Assembly (NCBI RefSeq): GCF_020991455.1
Contig: NZ_JAJMOX010000019.1
Location: 1-57,605 of the forward strand
Length of the DNA stretch: 57,605 bases
Direction of reading: 5' to 3'
Origin: Flavobacterium sp. JAS
GTDB lineage: Bacteria; Bacteroidota; Bacteroidia; Flavobacteriales; Flavobacteriaceae
In this document: one piece after another, positions 17,237 through 25,940 of the stretch
How the letters are laid out: the number at the start of each line of letters is the position of its first letter
Numbering within the stretch: position 1 is the first letter of the stretch
The notes under the pieces: model-generated
Seen by the model: only the letters and a program-made list of their open reading frames with translations
Database searches by the model: none
What the model was told of the DNA's origin: nothing
Position numbers and translations under genes: made by a program

Positions 17237-18247
17237 TTACCGGCTGGCATGTTCATCAATTTCCCAAAATCTACTATTTGTTTCATCGTTTACAAAGTCA
17301 CAGATTTTATTTAATACTATTAAAAGAGATTCGTCAGTTTCATTTGTTCTGTGAAATCCAATAATCTTCTTTTGTTCAATATCATTTGTTATAAAAGCTA
17401 TAGCTTTTAATTCCAAAAAACTTTCATCTTTCAATATTCCATTTTTTTTAAGTTTTTCTCCAATGTTAGGTTTTCCTTCAAATTCAATCCAAGTGTAAGT
17501 TGGATCACCTATTTCACCAAAAGCAACATTCCAAAGAATTCCACTATTTAGTTCACCATATTGAAATCCCCTGGTAATAGGCAAACCTTGATTTAAAGAA
17601 GCAGGAACTAATAATTGTGTCGTGTCAATTATCAATATTCCATTAGAGCCGAGGTAATTTATTTGCTTTGGTTTATATAAAGAAATTACTTTAGAAATAA
17701 TTTCCTCAATTATTGATTTTATATCAAAATGACCAAAATTACTACCTTTTTTAAAAGGAGAAATTGAAACTGGATCACCAAAGAAAAGCCCTCTATGTGA
17801 ATTTTTTATTTGTTTCTCTAACTTTACATTACTTTCAAAACTGTCTTTTTGAATTTCAATATAATTATTATTGCCGTCAGCAAAATTTAAAGTCTTTAAA
17901 TCTGAAAAAATAAATGAATCTTTTGAAGAGATTTTAAAATCAGGAGTTTTATTCCCCTTTTCTTCTTTAATAAATTCAACGCTAACATCAGTTTTATTAT
18001 TAATCAATTCAAACACTATTAATTCGTTATATGAATTGAAAATATCTTGATATTTTTTTGTGTATTCAAAAGTCAATCCTTTTAAATTATTACTAATATT
18101 TTTTAGTTTTCTTCTATAGTTCTCATCAATTAGTGCTTTTGCTTCAAAATGTTGTACAATTTCAATATCAATTAAACTGAGTATTGGGTTTAAAGTAATT
18201 GCATTAGTTTCTCTTTTTAGCTGAAATATTTGTTCCGATATTTTCAT
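17237..18247 (-). CDS. PD-(D/E)xK-like putative nuclease
   Basis: A 336-residue protein. A PD-(D/E)xK-like core is visible: E80 in an early helix, TPDF at 101-104, and SDLKTL with D116-x-K118. The hydrophobic strand IFSDLKTL is typical of the central sheet. A later VSLYKPKQINYLGSNGILII region may complete the fold. The protein ends in SR just before the GGTAA of the boundary. It resembles stand-alone restriction-like enzymes of defence islands; the substrate is unknown. No methyltransferase is adjacent. Confidence 0.6.
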   Translation of the reverse strand: MKISEQIFQLKRETNAITLNPILSLIDIEIVQHFEAKALIDENYRRKLKNISNNLKGLTFEYTKKYQDIFNSYNELIVFELINNKTDVSVEFIKEEKGNKTPDFKISSKDSFIFSDLKTLNFADGNNNYIEIQKDSFESNVKLEKQIKNSHRGLFFGDPVSISPFKKGSNFGHFDIKSIIEEIISKVISLYKPKQINYLGSNGILIIDTTQLLVPASLNQGLPITRGFQYGELNSGILWNVAFGEIGDPTYTWIEFEGKPNIGEKLKKNGILKDESFLELKAIAFITNDIEQKKIIGFHRTNETDESLLIVLNKICDFVNDETNSRFWEIDEHASR

Positions 18248-18370
18248 TTTATCGCATTTTCTTTAAGGTTGTATATAAACGTTTCGCCTTTAACTGAAAG
18301 TAGGAAATCAAAGTGAACTGAATTCTATAATGAAGATAAAATTTCTTTGTTAAAATATATCTACTGCTGA

Positions 18371-18390
18371 TAACTGCGTGATTGCAGTTA
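18371..18390. repeat. Hairpin in the boundary gap 3' of the two-gene small operon
   Basis: TAACTGC, a 6-nt loop, then GCAGTTA at 18371-18390. It lies 18 bp past the stop of the 84-residue gene (minus strand), within a gap that also has ATAACAACTT near the gene end. It is either a weak terminator or the core of another boundary element. Confidence 0.45.
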
Positions 18391-18407
18391 CAAGTTGTTA
18401 TGTGAAG

Positions 18408-18662
18408 CTACTCCTTTTCTTTGTCTCTAAAATAGAATCCAATAATTGCACCAACTATACCACTTAATATTGAGGCGACGGTTGTTAAAATCTTTAAAAC
18501 GTCATCTATTGGTAAACAAAGAAGCCACCAACCAATTATGATTATAATTGTCAATAGTCCTATATAACTATAAAGAGCTATATAAGCTATTCTTGTTCGT
18601 GTTTTTTCTCTCTGGATTTCAACTCCTGGTAAAGAGTTTACGGGATTTGATGATACAGCCAT
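18408..18662 (-). CDS. Small two-helix membrane protein
   Basis: An 84-residue protein with membrane helices at about 27-50 and 54-76 (IALYSYIGLLTIIIIIGWWL and ILTTVASILSGIVGAIIGFYF) and a short charged C-terminal tail RDKEKE. It starts 2 bp after the stop of the 104-residue gene, so the two are translationally linked. The pairing of a small RHH-like protein with a holin-like small membrane protein is reminiscent of toxin-antitoxin modules. This is inference only. Confidence 0.65.
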   Translation of the reverse strand: MAVSSNPVNSLPGVEIQREKTRTRIAYIALYSYIGLLTIIIIIGWWLLCLPIDDVLKILTTVASILSGIVGAIIGFYFRDKEKE

Positions 18663-18664
18663 AT

Positions 18665-18979
18665 TTATCTAGTTGTAATTCTTGTCCCTATTTCTATCTG
18701 ATCTAGATTCATAGACTGTGGCGTTTGAACATGAAAATAATATTCTAGCACGTTTTCATCTTTAGGATAATTTATCTGCGTTTCGGTTGAAGATGCGTAT
18801 CTATTATTTTCCAACCAAAAACTTTCTTTGACCAAAGCTACTCTTTTAGTACGCCAAATTTGTTCTAGAATCCCTAGTCCTTGCGAAATGACATCTCCTT
18901 CAGTTAAACCTTGATTCTTCATTTCTTCAACGAATTTTTCTGCTAGACCAGTTAATTTAATTGTTACAGTTTTTGCCAT
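18665..18979 (-). CDS. Small protein with ribbon-helix-helix-like N-terminus
   Basis: A 104-residue protein. Residues 1-40 (KTVTIKLTGLAEKFVEEMKN then LTEGDVISQGLGILEQI) match a strand-helix-helix pattern like RHH DNA-binding antitoxins. The rest has no recognised domain. It is the upstream member of a two-gene unit with the small membrane protein. If it binds DNA, it may repress its own promoter in the gap upstream. Confidence 0.55.
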   Translation of the reverse strand: MAKTVTIKLTGLAEKFVEEMKNQGLTEGDVISQGLGILEQIWRTKRVALVKESFWLENNRYASSTETQINYPKDENVLEYYFHVQTPQSMNLDQIEIGTRITTR

Positions 18980-19074
18980 ATGAGTAATTTTTATGTTGTA
19001 AATTATTTATAAATATCTCGATTCTCGCATAACTTACTGTAGCACAGTATATTTTACAATGAATTGATCCCATT

Positions 19075-19150
19075 CTTCCGATTTCCCAAGTCATCCTAAA
19101 TACAAAACCAACATTCAATTAGGCAAATTGTCCAAATCCCTTGTAGCTGT
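19075..19150 (-). repeat. Boundary element R2, 3' of the 263-residue HEPN-like gene
   Basis: On the minus strand the stop is followed by ACAACAGCTACAAGGGATTTGG, then TTTTGTATTTAGGATGAC. It shares GGATTTGG-CAATT and TTTTGTATTT with R1 at the same spacing. It lies directly 3' of its gene, like R1 and R3. Confidence 0.5.
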
Positions 19151-19162
19151 TGTAATCGTTTT

Positions 19163-19954
19163 CTATTCATTTTTAAATTTGTCAAAAAAATAGTCGTTTC
19201 CACAAGGACATTCTGACAATAAGCTATCCTGATAGAAATTAATATAGGATTGCACAGCATTAATTGCTCTAATAAAGTCAAAATCTAGGATTTCTTTATA
19301 AGTTCCTTTATAACCAGTATTAGTTTTTTCCGCTGGTTTTAGATGTATAATATCATTTCGTAATTGTATTAACTTATCTATGGTTTTATTGTGTTTTTTA
19401 TTTCTTGCTTGCTTGAAATCGATAAGTTTAATTTTTGGAACAACGTTATAAAGTTTGTAACTAACTGTAGGAAAAATTTTGTTTCCAGTTTTATCTATAA
19501 ACAAATAATCTTCTGGAATTATTCTATTTGCAAAGCTTTCCAATGACGCCTGAAGATTTATTATACAATTAATGGCTGGCTGAAAAAAATCTCCTGACAA
19601 ATTTAAATCTAAATTCCTCCCAGTTTCACCCGCTTTTGATGACTCTTCCAAAAGCTTAATCTTATAATGTTGTAGTCGTCCATAGGACATAACAGCATTT
19701 GAGAAGAAAATTGTAATTGGATCCACTTCGGGAAGTATAAGTTTTTTGTTTTGATAGATATAATCATAGCCATAAAGTACTTTACTATCCAGCATTATCA
19801 TAATATCAAAATTTTCGTGCTCGGCCAATTTATTTGAACTCACATATTCTTGGCTATAAGTATTACTTTCTTCTGGAATACTTGCTGCATCCAATTTAGA
19901 TGGATTAAAATCTATTTTAAATTCTTTTGAAGGTTTGAGTCTTACGTGTGACAT
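19163..19954 (-). CDS. Hypothetical protein with HEPN-like motif
   Basis: A 263-residue protein, third in the island with R-x4-H in a helical context (LRNDIIHLKP, R199-H204). The helix before it (NKKHNKTIDKLIQ) and the one after (FIRAINAVQSYINFYQDSL) fit a HEPN bundle. The C-terminus has a Cys pair CPCGNDYFF. The N-terminal 110 residues look like a beta-rich sensor domain. Repeat copy B lies in its upstream gap. RNase function is inferred. Confidence 0.6.
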   Translation of the reverse strand: MSHVRLKPSKEFKIDFNPSKLDAASIPEESNTYSQEYVSSNKLAEHENFDIMIMLDSKVLYGYDYIYQNKKLILPEVDPITIFFSNAVMSYGRLQHYKIKLLEESSKAGETGRNLDLNLSGDFFQPAINCIINLQASLESFANRIIPEDYLFIDKTGNKIFPTVSYKLYNVVPKIKLIDFKQARNKKHNKTIDKLIQLRNDIIHLKPAEKTNTGYKGTYKEILDFDFIRAINAVQSYINFYQDSLLSECPCGNDYFFDKFKNE

Positions 19955-20028
19955 CTGGTCGGATTTTGTTCTGAAAATGTTTATTACAATATGATTTTAA
20001 ATAGCTTCATGCTATTTATAAGCTTTAA

Positions 20029-20180
20029 TACCAAACTTACATAACCACTTTCATTTTCTTTTACGGTTTTCCATAATTGTACGCTTGAAGTGGCAAATTA
20101 GTTTTTTAATGAGTAAATATACCCCGTATAAATACGTGTTTTTATAATTTTAACTACATAAAAAAAAGATCGCAAGCATC
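20029..20180 (-). repeat. Recurrent ~150-bp upstream repeat, copy B
   Basis: It matches copy A (27281-27432) along its full length: ATCAAACTT-like start, TTTTACGGTTTTCCATAATT, TGGCAAATTAGTTTTTTAAT, CCCCGTATAAATACGTG, then an A-run and a GC-rich hairpin-like end (GATCGCAAGCATC). It lies upstream of the 263-residue gene and may carry its promoter. It also holds the 12-bp palindrome CGTATAAATACG. Confidence 0.75.
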
Positions 20181-20280
20181 ATATTTATTCTTTGATTTTA
20201 AAGTACAATTTATTCACCCAACTTTTTAATTAAATTCCAGAGAGAAATTCAACTTTCTTACAATACCAAAGTTTTGCGAC

Positions 20281-20308
20281 TTTGAAGAATTACTTTTTCA
20301 TATCTTTA
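20281..20308 (+). promoter_or_regulatory. Predicted promoter for the 409-residue gene
   Basis: TTTG at 20281 and TATCTTTA at 20301 resemble the Bacteroidetes -33 TTTG and -7 TAnnTTTG boxes, with 16 bp between them. The spacing is a little short and the last base of the -7 box differs. They sit about 20-45 bp upstream of the start codon at 20329. Confidence 0.35.
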
Positions 20309-20328
20309 ATTTTTAAATAAAAAAATAA

Positions 20329-21558
20329 ATGAATAACTCCAGAGGCTTACTATATCCGGCACTACATAAATTTTATAGCGCATTAAACAGTTTGGAAAAG
20401 TTTGAAAAAGGTACAAACTTCTTCGATAATATAAGTTATCTGGATAATTTCTTTTCAGAATATAGAAATATCACCTTTGTGCTACAAAAATCTTTGGCCA
20501 AAACAGAGTTCATGTCTACATACGAAAACTTACGCGATCAACACCTAGTTAATGGTGTCGGTAAATGGTTTGTAGAAAAGAGGAACGAAGTACTTAAGCA
20601 ACAACCTTTTAATTTGGAAAAAAGGATTATAATTACTATTTATTCTGGTAAGACTACATTGTCACTTCCTGAATTAATCTTTACCATCGATAATGATATA
20701 AAAATTTCGACTATAGTTGAGTCGCTTCGTACAAAATTTATAAGTTTTGGTCAATTAGAAGTGATGTTTTCGGCAGAATTTTTATTTTATGAGTATGGTC
20801 ATAGTGAAGATTTGTATGATAATTTGATTTTTGGTATAAATCAAATGAAACTCTTCTTAGCTGACATGAAAAAATCAATCAATGAGGATTGCAAATTATC
20901 TAATGAACTCGAAAGGAAAATAAACAAGATGAATTTCTATCGAGTACCTAAAGATTTGCTTTTCATTGATGATTATGTATTCTATTGTAAAAAAGAATAT
21001 TTTGAGAAAGCTTCAAGGGTTGCTATGTGGCCAGGCTCTAGTCAGACAAGAGTTCCAATTGAAAATCTAAATAAAACGTACCCTGGTGGCGACCTATTTA
21101 GTAAATTTGAACTGATGCATTTGGTATTTTTTCAAATGCAAAAAACGCTACTACCGACTTGCCTAATTTTATATAGTGATGAAACATTTGAATTAGATAC
21201 TTTTGGATTTTCAATTAAAACTACTGTATATAGAAAGTTTAATGAAATAGCTAGACGCATCGATGCAGATAAAATAATTAATGTTCTTTTTGTTACAGAA
21301 ATGTATACATACGATTTAAATGATATAAATAACCTAACCAGTCGTGAAAGGGTAAAACATGCTAAAAGCGAGATATTAGCATTTTATATGATTAATAATC
21401 ATTTAGAAATTAAGTCCCATCAATATGACAAAGTCCAAATTGAAGATTTTAAATATATTGCTTCAATAATGTCTGCAAAATCTAGCGAACAAAAATTACC
21501 CAGATTTATGAATCCAGTTATGCAAGAGTTTACTCGTTTAAAATCAAAATCTAAATAA
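20329..21558 (+). CDS. Hypothetical protein of the defence island
   Basis: A 409-residue soluble protein with no motif I recognise. It has a helical N-terminus, a central region with CKKEYFEKASRVAMWPG and a C-terminal region with SRERVKHAKSEILAFYMIN. The only plus-strand gene between 10.4 and 28 kb, it lies directly after repeat copy B and before the broken nuclease gene. Base composition resembles its neighbours. Downstream gap 21559-21685 holds a boundary element. Confidence 0.6.
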   Translation: MNNSRGLLYPALHKFYSALNSLEKFEKGTNFFDNISYLDNFFSEYRNITFVLQKSLAKTEFMSTYENLRDQHLVNGVGKWFVEKRNEVLKQQPFNLEKRIIITIYSGKTTLSLPELIFTIDNDIKISTIVESLRTKFISFGQLEVMFSAEFLFYEYGHSEDLYDNLIFGINQMKLFLADMKKSINEDCKLSNELERKINKMNFYRVPKDLLFIDDYVFYCKKEYFEKASRVAMWPGSSQTRVPIENLNKTYPGGDLFSKFELMHLVFFQMQKTLLPTCLILYSDETFELDTFGFSIKTTVYRKFNEIARRIDADKIINVLFVTEMYTYDLNDINNLTSRERVKHAKSEILAFYMINNHLEIKSHQYDKVQIEDFKYIASIMSAKSSEQKLPRFMNPVMQEFTRLKSKSK

Positions 21559-21609
21559 ATTTAAGTTGGGTGATGCGTTATCAATTACTGAATTCACACG
21601 TATTTTCTG

Positions 21610-21645
21610 TTATATCCGCTAACGTTCCGGCAATACAGCGGGTTT
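21610..21645 (-). repeat. Boundary element with CCGCT / AGCGG inverted ends
   Basis: On the minus strand, downstream of the broken nuclease gene, CCGCTGTATTGCCGG is followed by AACGTTAGCGG. The 5-bp ends CCGCT and AGCGG are inverted copies (21637-21641 and 21616-21620). AACGTTAG resembles the right end of an integron attC site. A further CAAAACC run precedes it. Confidence 0.4.
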
Positions 21646-21685
21646 TGAGCCATATTAAGCCTTATTCTCGGATTTACTAAATCAT

Positions 21686-22843
21686 TCAAATATAAAAGCA
21701 TTTTTCAGTACGCCAGTTATCAAAATCCGTTATAGCTGTTAGTGGTAGTTTTTTTTTAAACGTTATTCCAAAATGTTTTTGTCCATTTAATTCGAGTATT
21801 TTATTAATATCTTTTTTATTTGTTTCTACTTCTTGACTTTCGAACGAAAACTCTAGGTTTTCCATTTGTATCGGATATGTTGAATGTTGATTTACTATCA
21901 ATCTATGTTTTGGGAGGTAAAAAATATTCCCTACGTTTACATCACTTACAAATACAGCACATACTTTTGTGAATTTTGGTTCGATAGAATTGAAACTATT
22001 TGTATTATAAAATGCCCAATCTACATCATATTTTAAATTAAAATTGAAATCAAGATTTAAGCATATTATGAATGGTTTATTTAATACACCATATCTTCTG
22101 GCTTTACTTTTAAAATTTTTAAGAATTTTATCTGAACCCTCACTTGCATCTTTTATGGTAACGGGAGAAAACTGAAATCCAATAGGCCCAATATCTTCTT
22201 TATTTTTAACAGCCTCTGATTTAATAAAAAGTGATAAAATTATAAGTAAATTATCATCTTCATATTTCAAATGTTTAGTTAGTAAAGTATTTTTTTCTCG
22301 AATTTCAATGTCAGCTGGATTTATTTTATTCAGTTCACTTTCAAATGCCTTCCGTAGTTTTCCAACTTTGGGAAAGTTATCCTTTTTAAATTCAAGTTTT
22401 TCCAATCCCAACCAAAAAATTGGGGAGTTCATTTTATTAAGTTCATTAATAAATTGTGCTTTAAAATTTTCATGTTTAACTTCTAACTCTGATAAGGAAG
22501 ATACTGTTGTTGCTTCAATATAAAATTGTTCTTCCCCCCTTCTTGCTAAAAAATCTGGCTTCTTGCTTGAATTTTCTAGTAAAGGATGTGGTTCAAGAAT
22601 ATAGCCCTGACGAAAAAAAGTTTCGTGCACAAATAATTCATAAAAAGCATCGTTAAAACTATTTTTGAAATTTTGTTTAAGTTCTATTTTATTAACTTCT
22701 GGATAATTTTCGAACCACTTATTTAATAGTTCTCTAATCTTGGCAATATTAGCTTACTGATTATCATTATAATAATCAAATATATTATCTCCGAATGAAG
22801 CTCGGCGATAATCGTCACGTACTTTATCTTCAAATAATTTCAT
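21686..22843 (-). pseudogene. Nuclease-like gene interrupted by an in-frame stop
   Basis: An ATG at 22843 opens a frame that meets TAA at 22754-22756 after 29 codons. The same frame then continues for 356 more codons to 21686. The part after the stop reads ANIAKIRELLNKWFENYPEV and onward, clearly protein-like, and merges with the region carrying KKPDF and FYIEATT. That is a PD-(D/E)xK-like pattern with a variant last residue. Translation could restart at an ATG at 22630, giving 314 residues without the first 71. It is either a nonsense pseudogene or a restarting gene. Confidence 0.75.
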
Positions 22844-22885
22844 ATTAAACGATTAGTTCTTTTTGCACATTTCTAAAGTTATTAC

Positions 22886-23015
22886 TACCGTTCTGGCACT
22901 TGGCGAGCTTGGAATAAAGATGCGGAATTTTCGGTTAAACACAAATTTTCCACATACAACCCCTCTATAAATTCAGTCTAAAACTCCAATCTCGCCAAAC
23001 GGCTGTTAGCTGCGG
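22886..23015 (-). repeat. attC-like imperfect hairpin 3' of the 358-residue gene
   Basis: TTGGCGAGCTTGGA (22900-22913) and TCCAATCTCGCCAA (22985-22998) are inverted copies with one mismatch. Outer arms ACCGTT (22887-22892) and AACGGC (22998-23003) extend the stem. A GTTAGC follows at 23005-23010. On the minus strand this reads GCTAACAGCCGTTTGGCGAG, close in layout to the left end of an integron attC site, and it begins 5 bp past the gene's stop. Confidence 0.55.
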
Positions 23016-23020
23016 TCTTA

Positions 23021-24097
23021 TCATAGAGATATAATTTCGGTAACCAATTCTTGAATACTTTTACTTTCAGGCTTTCTCTTTTCTAAGAAATGCTTCATCG
23101 CTTTAAAACATTCATCCATATTAGTAAGATGAGTATCTGTAAAAGTGATAGTTGTAATGCCAAACTGTTGAAAATATTCATTTCTTTTTTGCATTTCCTT
23201 ACTCCATTTTACAGCTAAGTCTTTATTCATTTCGGTTTGTGTTTTCGTTTTTATTCCTGAAACCGCCATATGAGTAGATTGTGGGCTAAGTTCAAAACCA
23301 ATACGCTGTCCTGTATGGCAATTCAAAATTGTGAAATCTAATCGAAATTTGTGTTTCTTTTTTAAGCCGTCGTATCTAAATTCAGGAATCAATATTGGTT
23401 CTAATAAGGAATTTCGTGAAGCTCTGATATAATTACAATAAAAATCAAAAATTTGCTTTTCATAAATGGAATTTGAAACTCGTTTCAATATTGATTGATA
23501 GAAAGTTAAAAAATCTTCTACATCTCGAAATGTTAAAACCATATTATTTTCAGGGTCAACAAGCCCTGTTTGTAGAACATGGCCAATAGTCCAGTAACCA
23601 AATTCAACTTTTCTTATTCTACCTGGTTTATTCTCCCAATAACCTTCAACTAAACGTGGAGCTATGAGTAATCCCCAAAATATAATTTCGTTTCCAAACC
23701 AGATTGACCATAAATTTTCTTGTGGTTTTTGTTTAGTGCGTACTTTATAATGTCTATAAAAATCTCTTTCTAAGAAAAGAAGTATATATTCTCTAATAGC
23801 ATCAACTTTGAAGATCTTCTGCATCATATGTCCTCTTCCACTACCAATTAAATCTTTCAGTCCTGATAACCAACTGGAAATATAATCTTCATGTGTTGGC
23901 CAGGTTCCTTGAACCATATCTAAAGATTCTGACTTAGCAAGGCTAATAGTTCCATGAAAGGAATGCAATGTAGCTTCAAAACCTTTAATATATGAAAATT
24001 GTTTCAAGACACTTTCTTGACGTTTGTTTAATTCTTCTGTTATCTCGTTTTCTATTTTCTCAAAATACTTTGAATCGTTTATGTTTTTTGAAATCAC
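23021..24097 (-). CDS. Hypothetical protein, possible nuclease fold, GTG start
   Basis: A 358-residue protein. The only in-frame start before MISKNIN is GTG at 24097. It is helical at the N-terminus, with a KFRLDFTILN then IGFELSPQSTH pair near residues 262-285 that could be the D and E of a PD-(D/E)xK fold, but the usual Lys is absent. It lies 167 bp downstream of the HerA gene on the same strand, with boundary element R3 between, so co-transcription is possible. It may be a third part of the HerA system or an independent gene. Confidence 0.6.
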   Translation of the reverse strand: MISKNINDSKYFEKIENEITEELNKRQESVLKQFSYIKGFEATLHSFHGTISLAKSESLDMVQGTWPTHEDYISSWLSGLKDLIGSGRGHMMQKIFKVDAIREYILLFLERDFYRHYKVRTKQKPQENLWSIWFGNEIIFWGLLIAPRLVEGYWENKPGRIRKVEFGYWTIGHVLQTGLVDPENNMVLTFRDVEDFLTFYQSILKRVSNSIYEKQIFDFYCNYIRASRNSLLEPILIPEFRYDGLKKKHKFRLDFTILNCHTGQRIGFELSPQSTHMAVSGIKTKTQTEMNKDLAVKWSKEMQKRNEYFQQFGITTITFTDTHLTNMDECFKAMKHFLEKRKPESKSIQELVTEIISL

Positions 24098-24187
24098 GGG
24101 TAGTTATAAAATTATGATGGTTAAAGATTGGTGTTAAGATTATTGCGAACATTCTGGTTTTAGAATGGTTTTTGGATTAAGCAAAGC

Positions 24188-24240
24188 CCATTATTTACAA
24201 ACCCAACTTCCCCTTTAGCCTATTGTCCAAATCCGTTGCA
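24188..24240 (-). repeat. Boundary element R3, 3' of the HerA gene
   Basis: On the minus strand it reads AATGCAACGGATTTGGAC, then AATAGG, then AAGTTGGGTTTGTAAATAAT. It shares GGATTTGG-CAAT and a later TTTGTA-AT with R1 and R2. It starts about 23 bp past the stop of the HerA gene. Confidence 0.45.
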
Positions 24241-24264
24241 TTATGTATTTCTTGATAATACCTT

Positions 24265-25938
24265 TTAGCTATACCATTCTGTTTTAATTTCGTCAATATT
24301 CATATCTTTCCATTTCTCTTTCCATAGTTCCCAATAAGGTATGTCATTAGATGAAGGTTCATTTGTGCATCTGTCGATTTGAACGATAGAAGGTAAAATA
24401 ATTGATTCTCCAACAAGTAAAGCTTCTCCTTGTTTCAATGATGGCATTGTATCAATTAGAGTACCTAAAGTGTCTGGTAGAAGTTTTTTTACATAGCCTT
24501 GGTCAACAGGATTTGTTAAACGCATAGCAATAAAGTTATTGCATTGTGAAAATATTGTTTCTGAAATTTCAGATGGTCTTTGACTTGCAAGAAGTAAAGT
24601 GATTCCATATTTTCTACCTTCTTTTGCAATTCGCTCAATTGATTTTTTTGAGGAACGATATTTAACTAAATCACTGTTGGGAACATATTTATGGGCTTCC
24701 TCGTAAACAAGTAAAATAGGAATGTCATTATTTACTTTTTCATTTGGGTCTTTTGCATTTCTCAGTCTTTTGTAGAAATAACCATATTCAAAGACCATTC
24801 TTGAAATAAGGGAAACTGTAATACTTAAAACCTCAAAAGGAACACCGCTTAAGTCAATAACTGTAACGTTAGCATTTTTACCTTTTTGATAACCAATTAA
24901 TTGATTTAGTGTTTCTTCAAATGATATTTTTTTCGAATTTTCTCCTAGTAAAAACGATAAACGATTGTCATTAATTTTATTTTCTAATCTATTTACAAAG
25001 TTGGTTAATTTTCCATACAAACTACCCTGAGTAGTTTTTTCTTGACCTTTTTTTGCTCCTGAAGCATATTCTTCTCCAGTTCCAATTGTTTCTGTATTTT
25101 TTTCAATTGCATATTTTAGAACATTATCAATGTCAAAAAATAGAGGTGAATCAAAATGAATTTTGCTTTTTTCAGTTTCCGAACCGCTAAAGTGCTTAAT
25201 TCTGTCAGCTACTATAGCTTCTTTAAAAATAAATTTTTGATTATGGTCATTTGCTTCTGTATCCAAAAAAAACTCCTCTAATTCTTCACTATTTAATAGC
25301 CAATATGGTAACACCAAATTTTTTATGTCTATAAAATTTGCTGTTGGAAACGCTGACTTATATTCAGAATGAATATCAAATATGATAACGTGCGAGTTAT
25401 TAATTGAAAATTCTCCGCTTTTTTCTGAAACAGCTTTTTGAATAATTGTAGATAGCGTGTGAGATTTTCCAGAGCCTGTTGAACCCACTATTGCAACGTG
25501 TTTATTAAAGAATTTATTTCCGTTTACTGATATTCGTATGTTGTGATTTGAGGATAACGAAGCAAAAGTAAATTTCTCATTAGGGGCAATAGATTGTTCG
25601 TATATCTTTTTAATTTCTTCTTCTGTTGCTGGTTCTACTTTTTTTGGAGGAATTGCTAAAGAATCTCCACCTCTAATAAACATTCCATTTTTTATCATTC
25701 CTAATGGAAGTGCTTCAATTGCATAATCTCTTTTTCCTGAGTCATTTACAATAATTGAAAAGTTTTCAATTATTGACATTAATATAGCATTTTCATTATC
25801 TGAAATTTTAAGGTATGAACCCACTTGCAAAACCTCTCCTGCTAATCTAAAGTCTTCAAGGTTGTCAACAACAATTTTTATTTTATCGGGGTAAACTGCA
25901 ACTACCTCTGCATTTACTTTTTTAACTTCGTCTGCCAT
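24265..25938 (-). CDS. herA: HerA-type ATPase (DUF87 family)
   Basis: A 557-residue ATPase. Residues 1-125 form a HAS-barrel-like domain. Walker A is VGSTGSGKSH at 151-160 and Walker B is PILLVYEEAH at 407-416. IIFDIHSEYK (about 185-194), GRKYGITLLLASQRP (441-455) and LTNPVDQGYVKKLLP complete the HerA pattern. Hexameric HerA pumps DNA with a nuclease partner. The gene starts 2 bp after a DUF4297/Cap4-like nuclease gene, the layout of HerA-nuclease anti-phage systems. Family call is firm; the defence role is inferred from the pairing. Confidence 0.92.
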   Translation of the reverse strand: MADEVKKVNAEVVAVYPDKIKIVVDNLEDFRLAGEVLQVGSYLKISDNENAILMSIIENFSIIVNDSGKRDYAIEALPLGMIKNGMFIRGGDSLAIPPKKVEPATEEEIKKIYEQSIAPNEKFTFASLSSNHNIRISVNGNKFFNKHVAIVGSTGSGKSHTLSTIIQKAVSEKSGEFSINNSHVIIFDIHSEYKSAFPTANFIDIKNLVLPYWLLNSEELEEFFLDTEANDHNQKFIFKEAIVADRIKHFSGSETEKSKIHFDSPLFFDIDNVLKYAIEKNTETIGTGEEYASGAKKGQEKTTQGSLYGKLTNFVNRLENKINDNRLSFLLGENSKKISFEETLNQLIGYQKGKNANVTVIDLSGVPFEVLSITVSLISRMVFEYGYFYKRLRNAKDPNEKVNNDIPILLVYEEAHKYVPNSDLVKYRSSKKSIERIAKEGRKYGITLLLASQRPSEISETIFSQCNNFIAMRLTNPVDQGYVKKLLPDTLGTLIDTMPSLKQGEALLVGESIILPSIVQIDRCTNEPSSNDIPYWELWKEKWKDMNIDEIKTEWYS

Positions 25939-25940
25939 TT

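Noticed and set aside
16556..24240. A confirmed integron
   Set aside because: No integrase gene and no fully canonical attC core triplets are visible, so only cassette-like boundaries are claimed.
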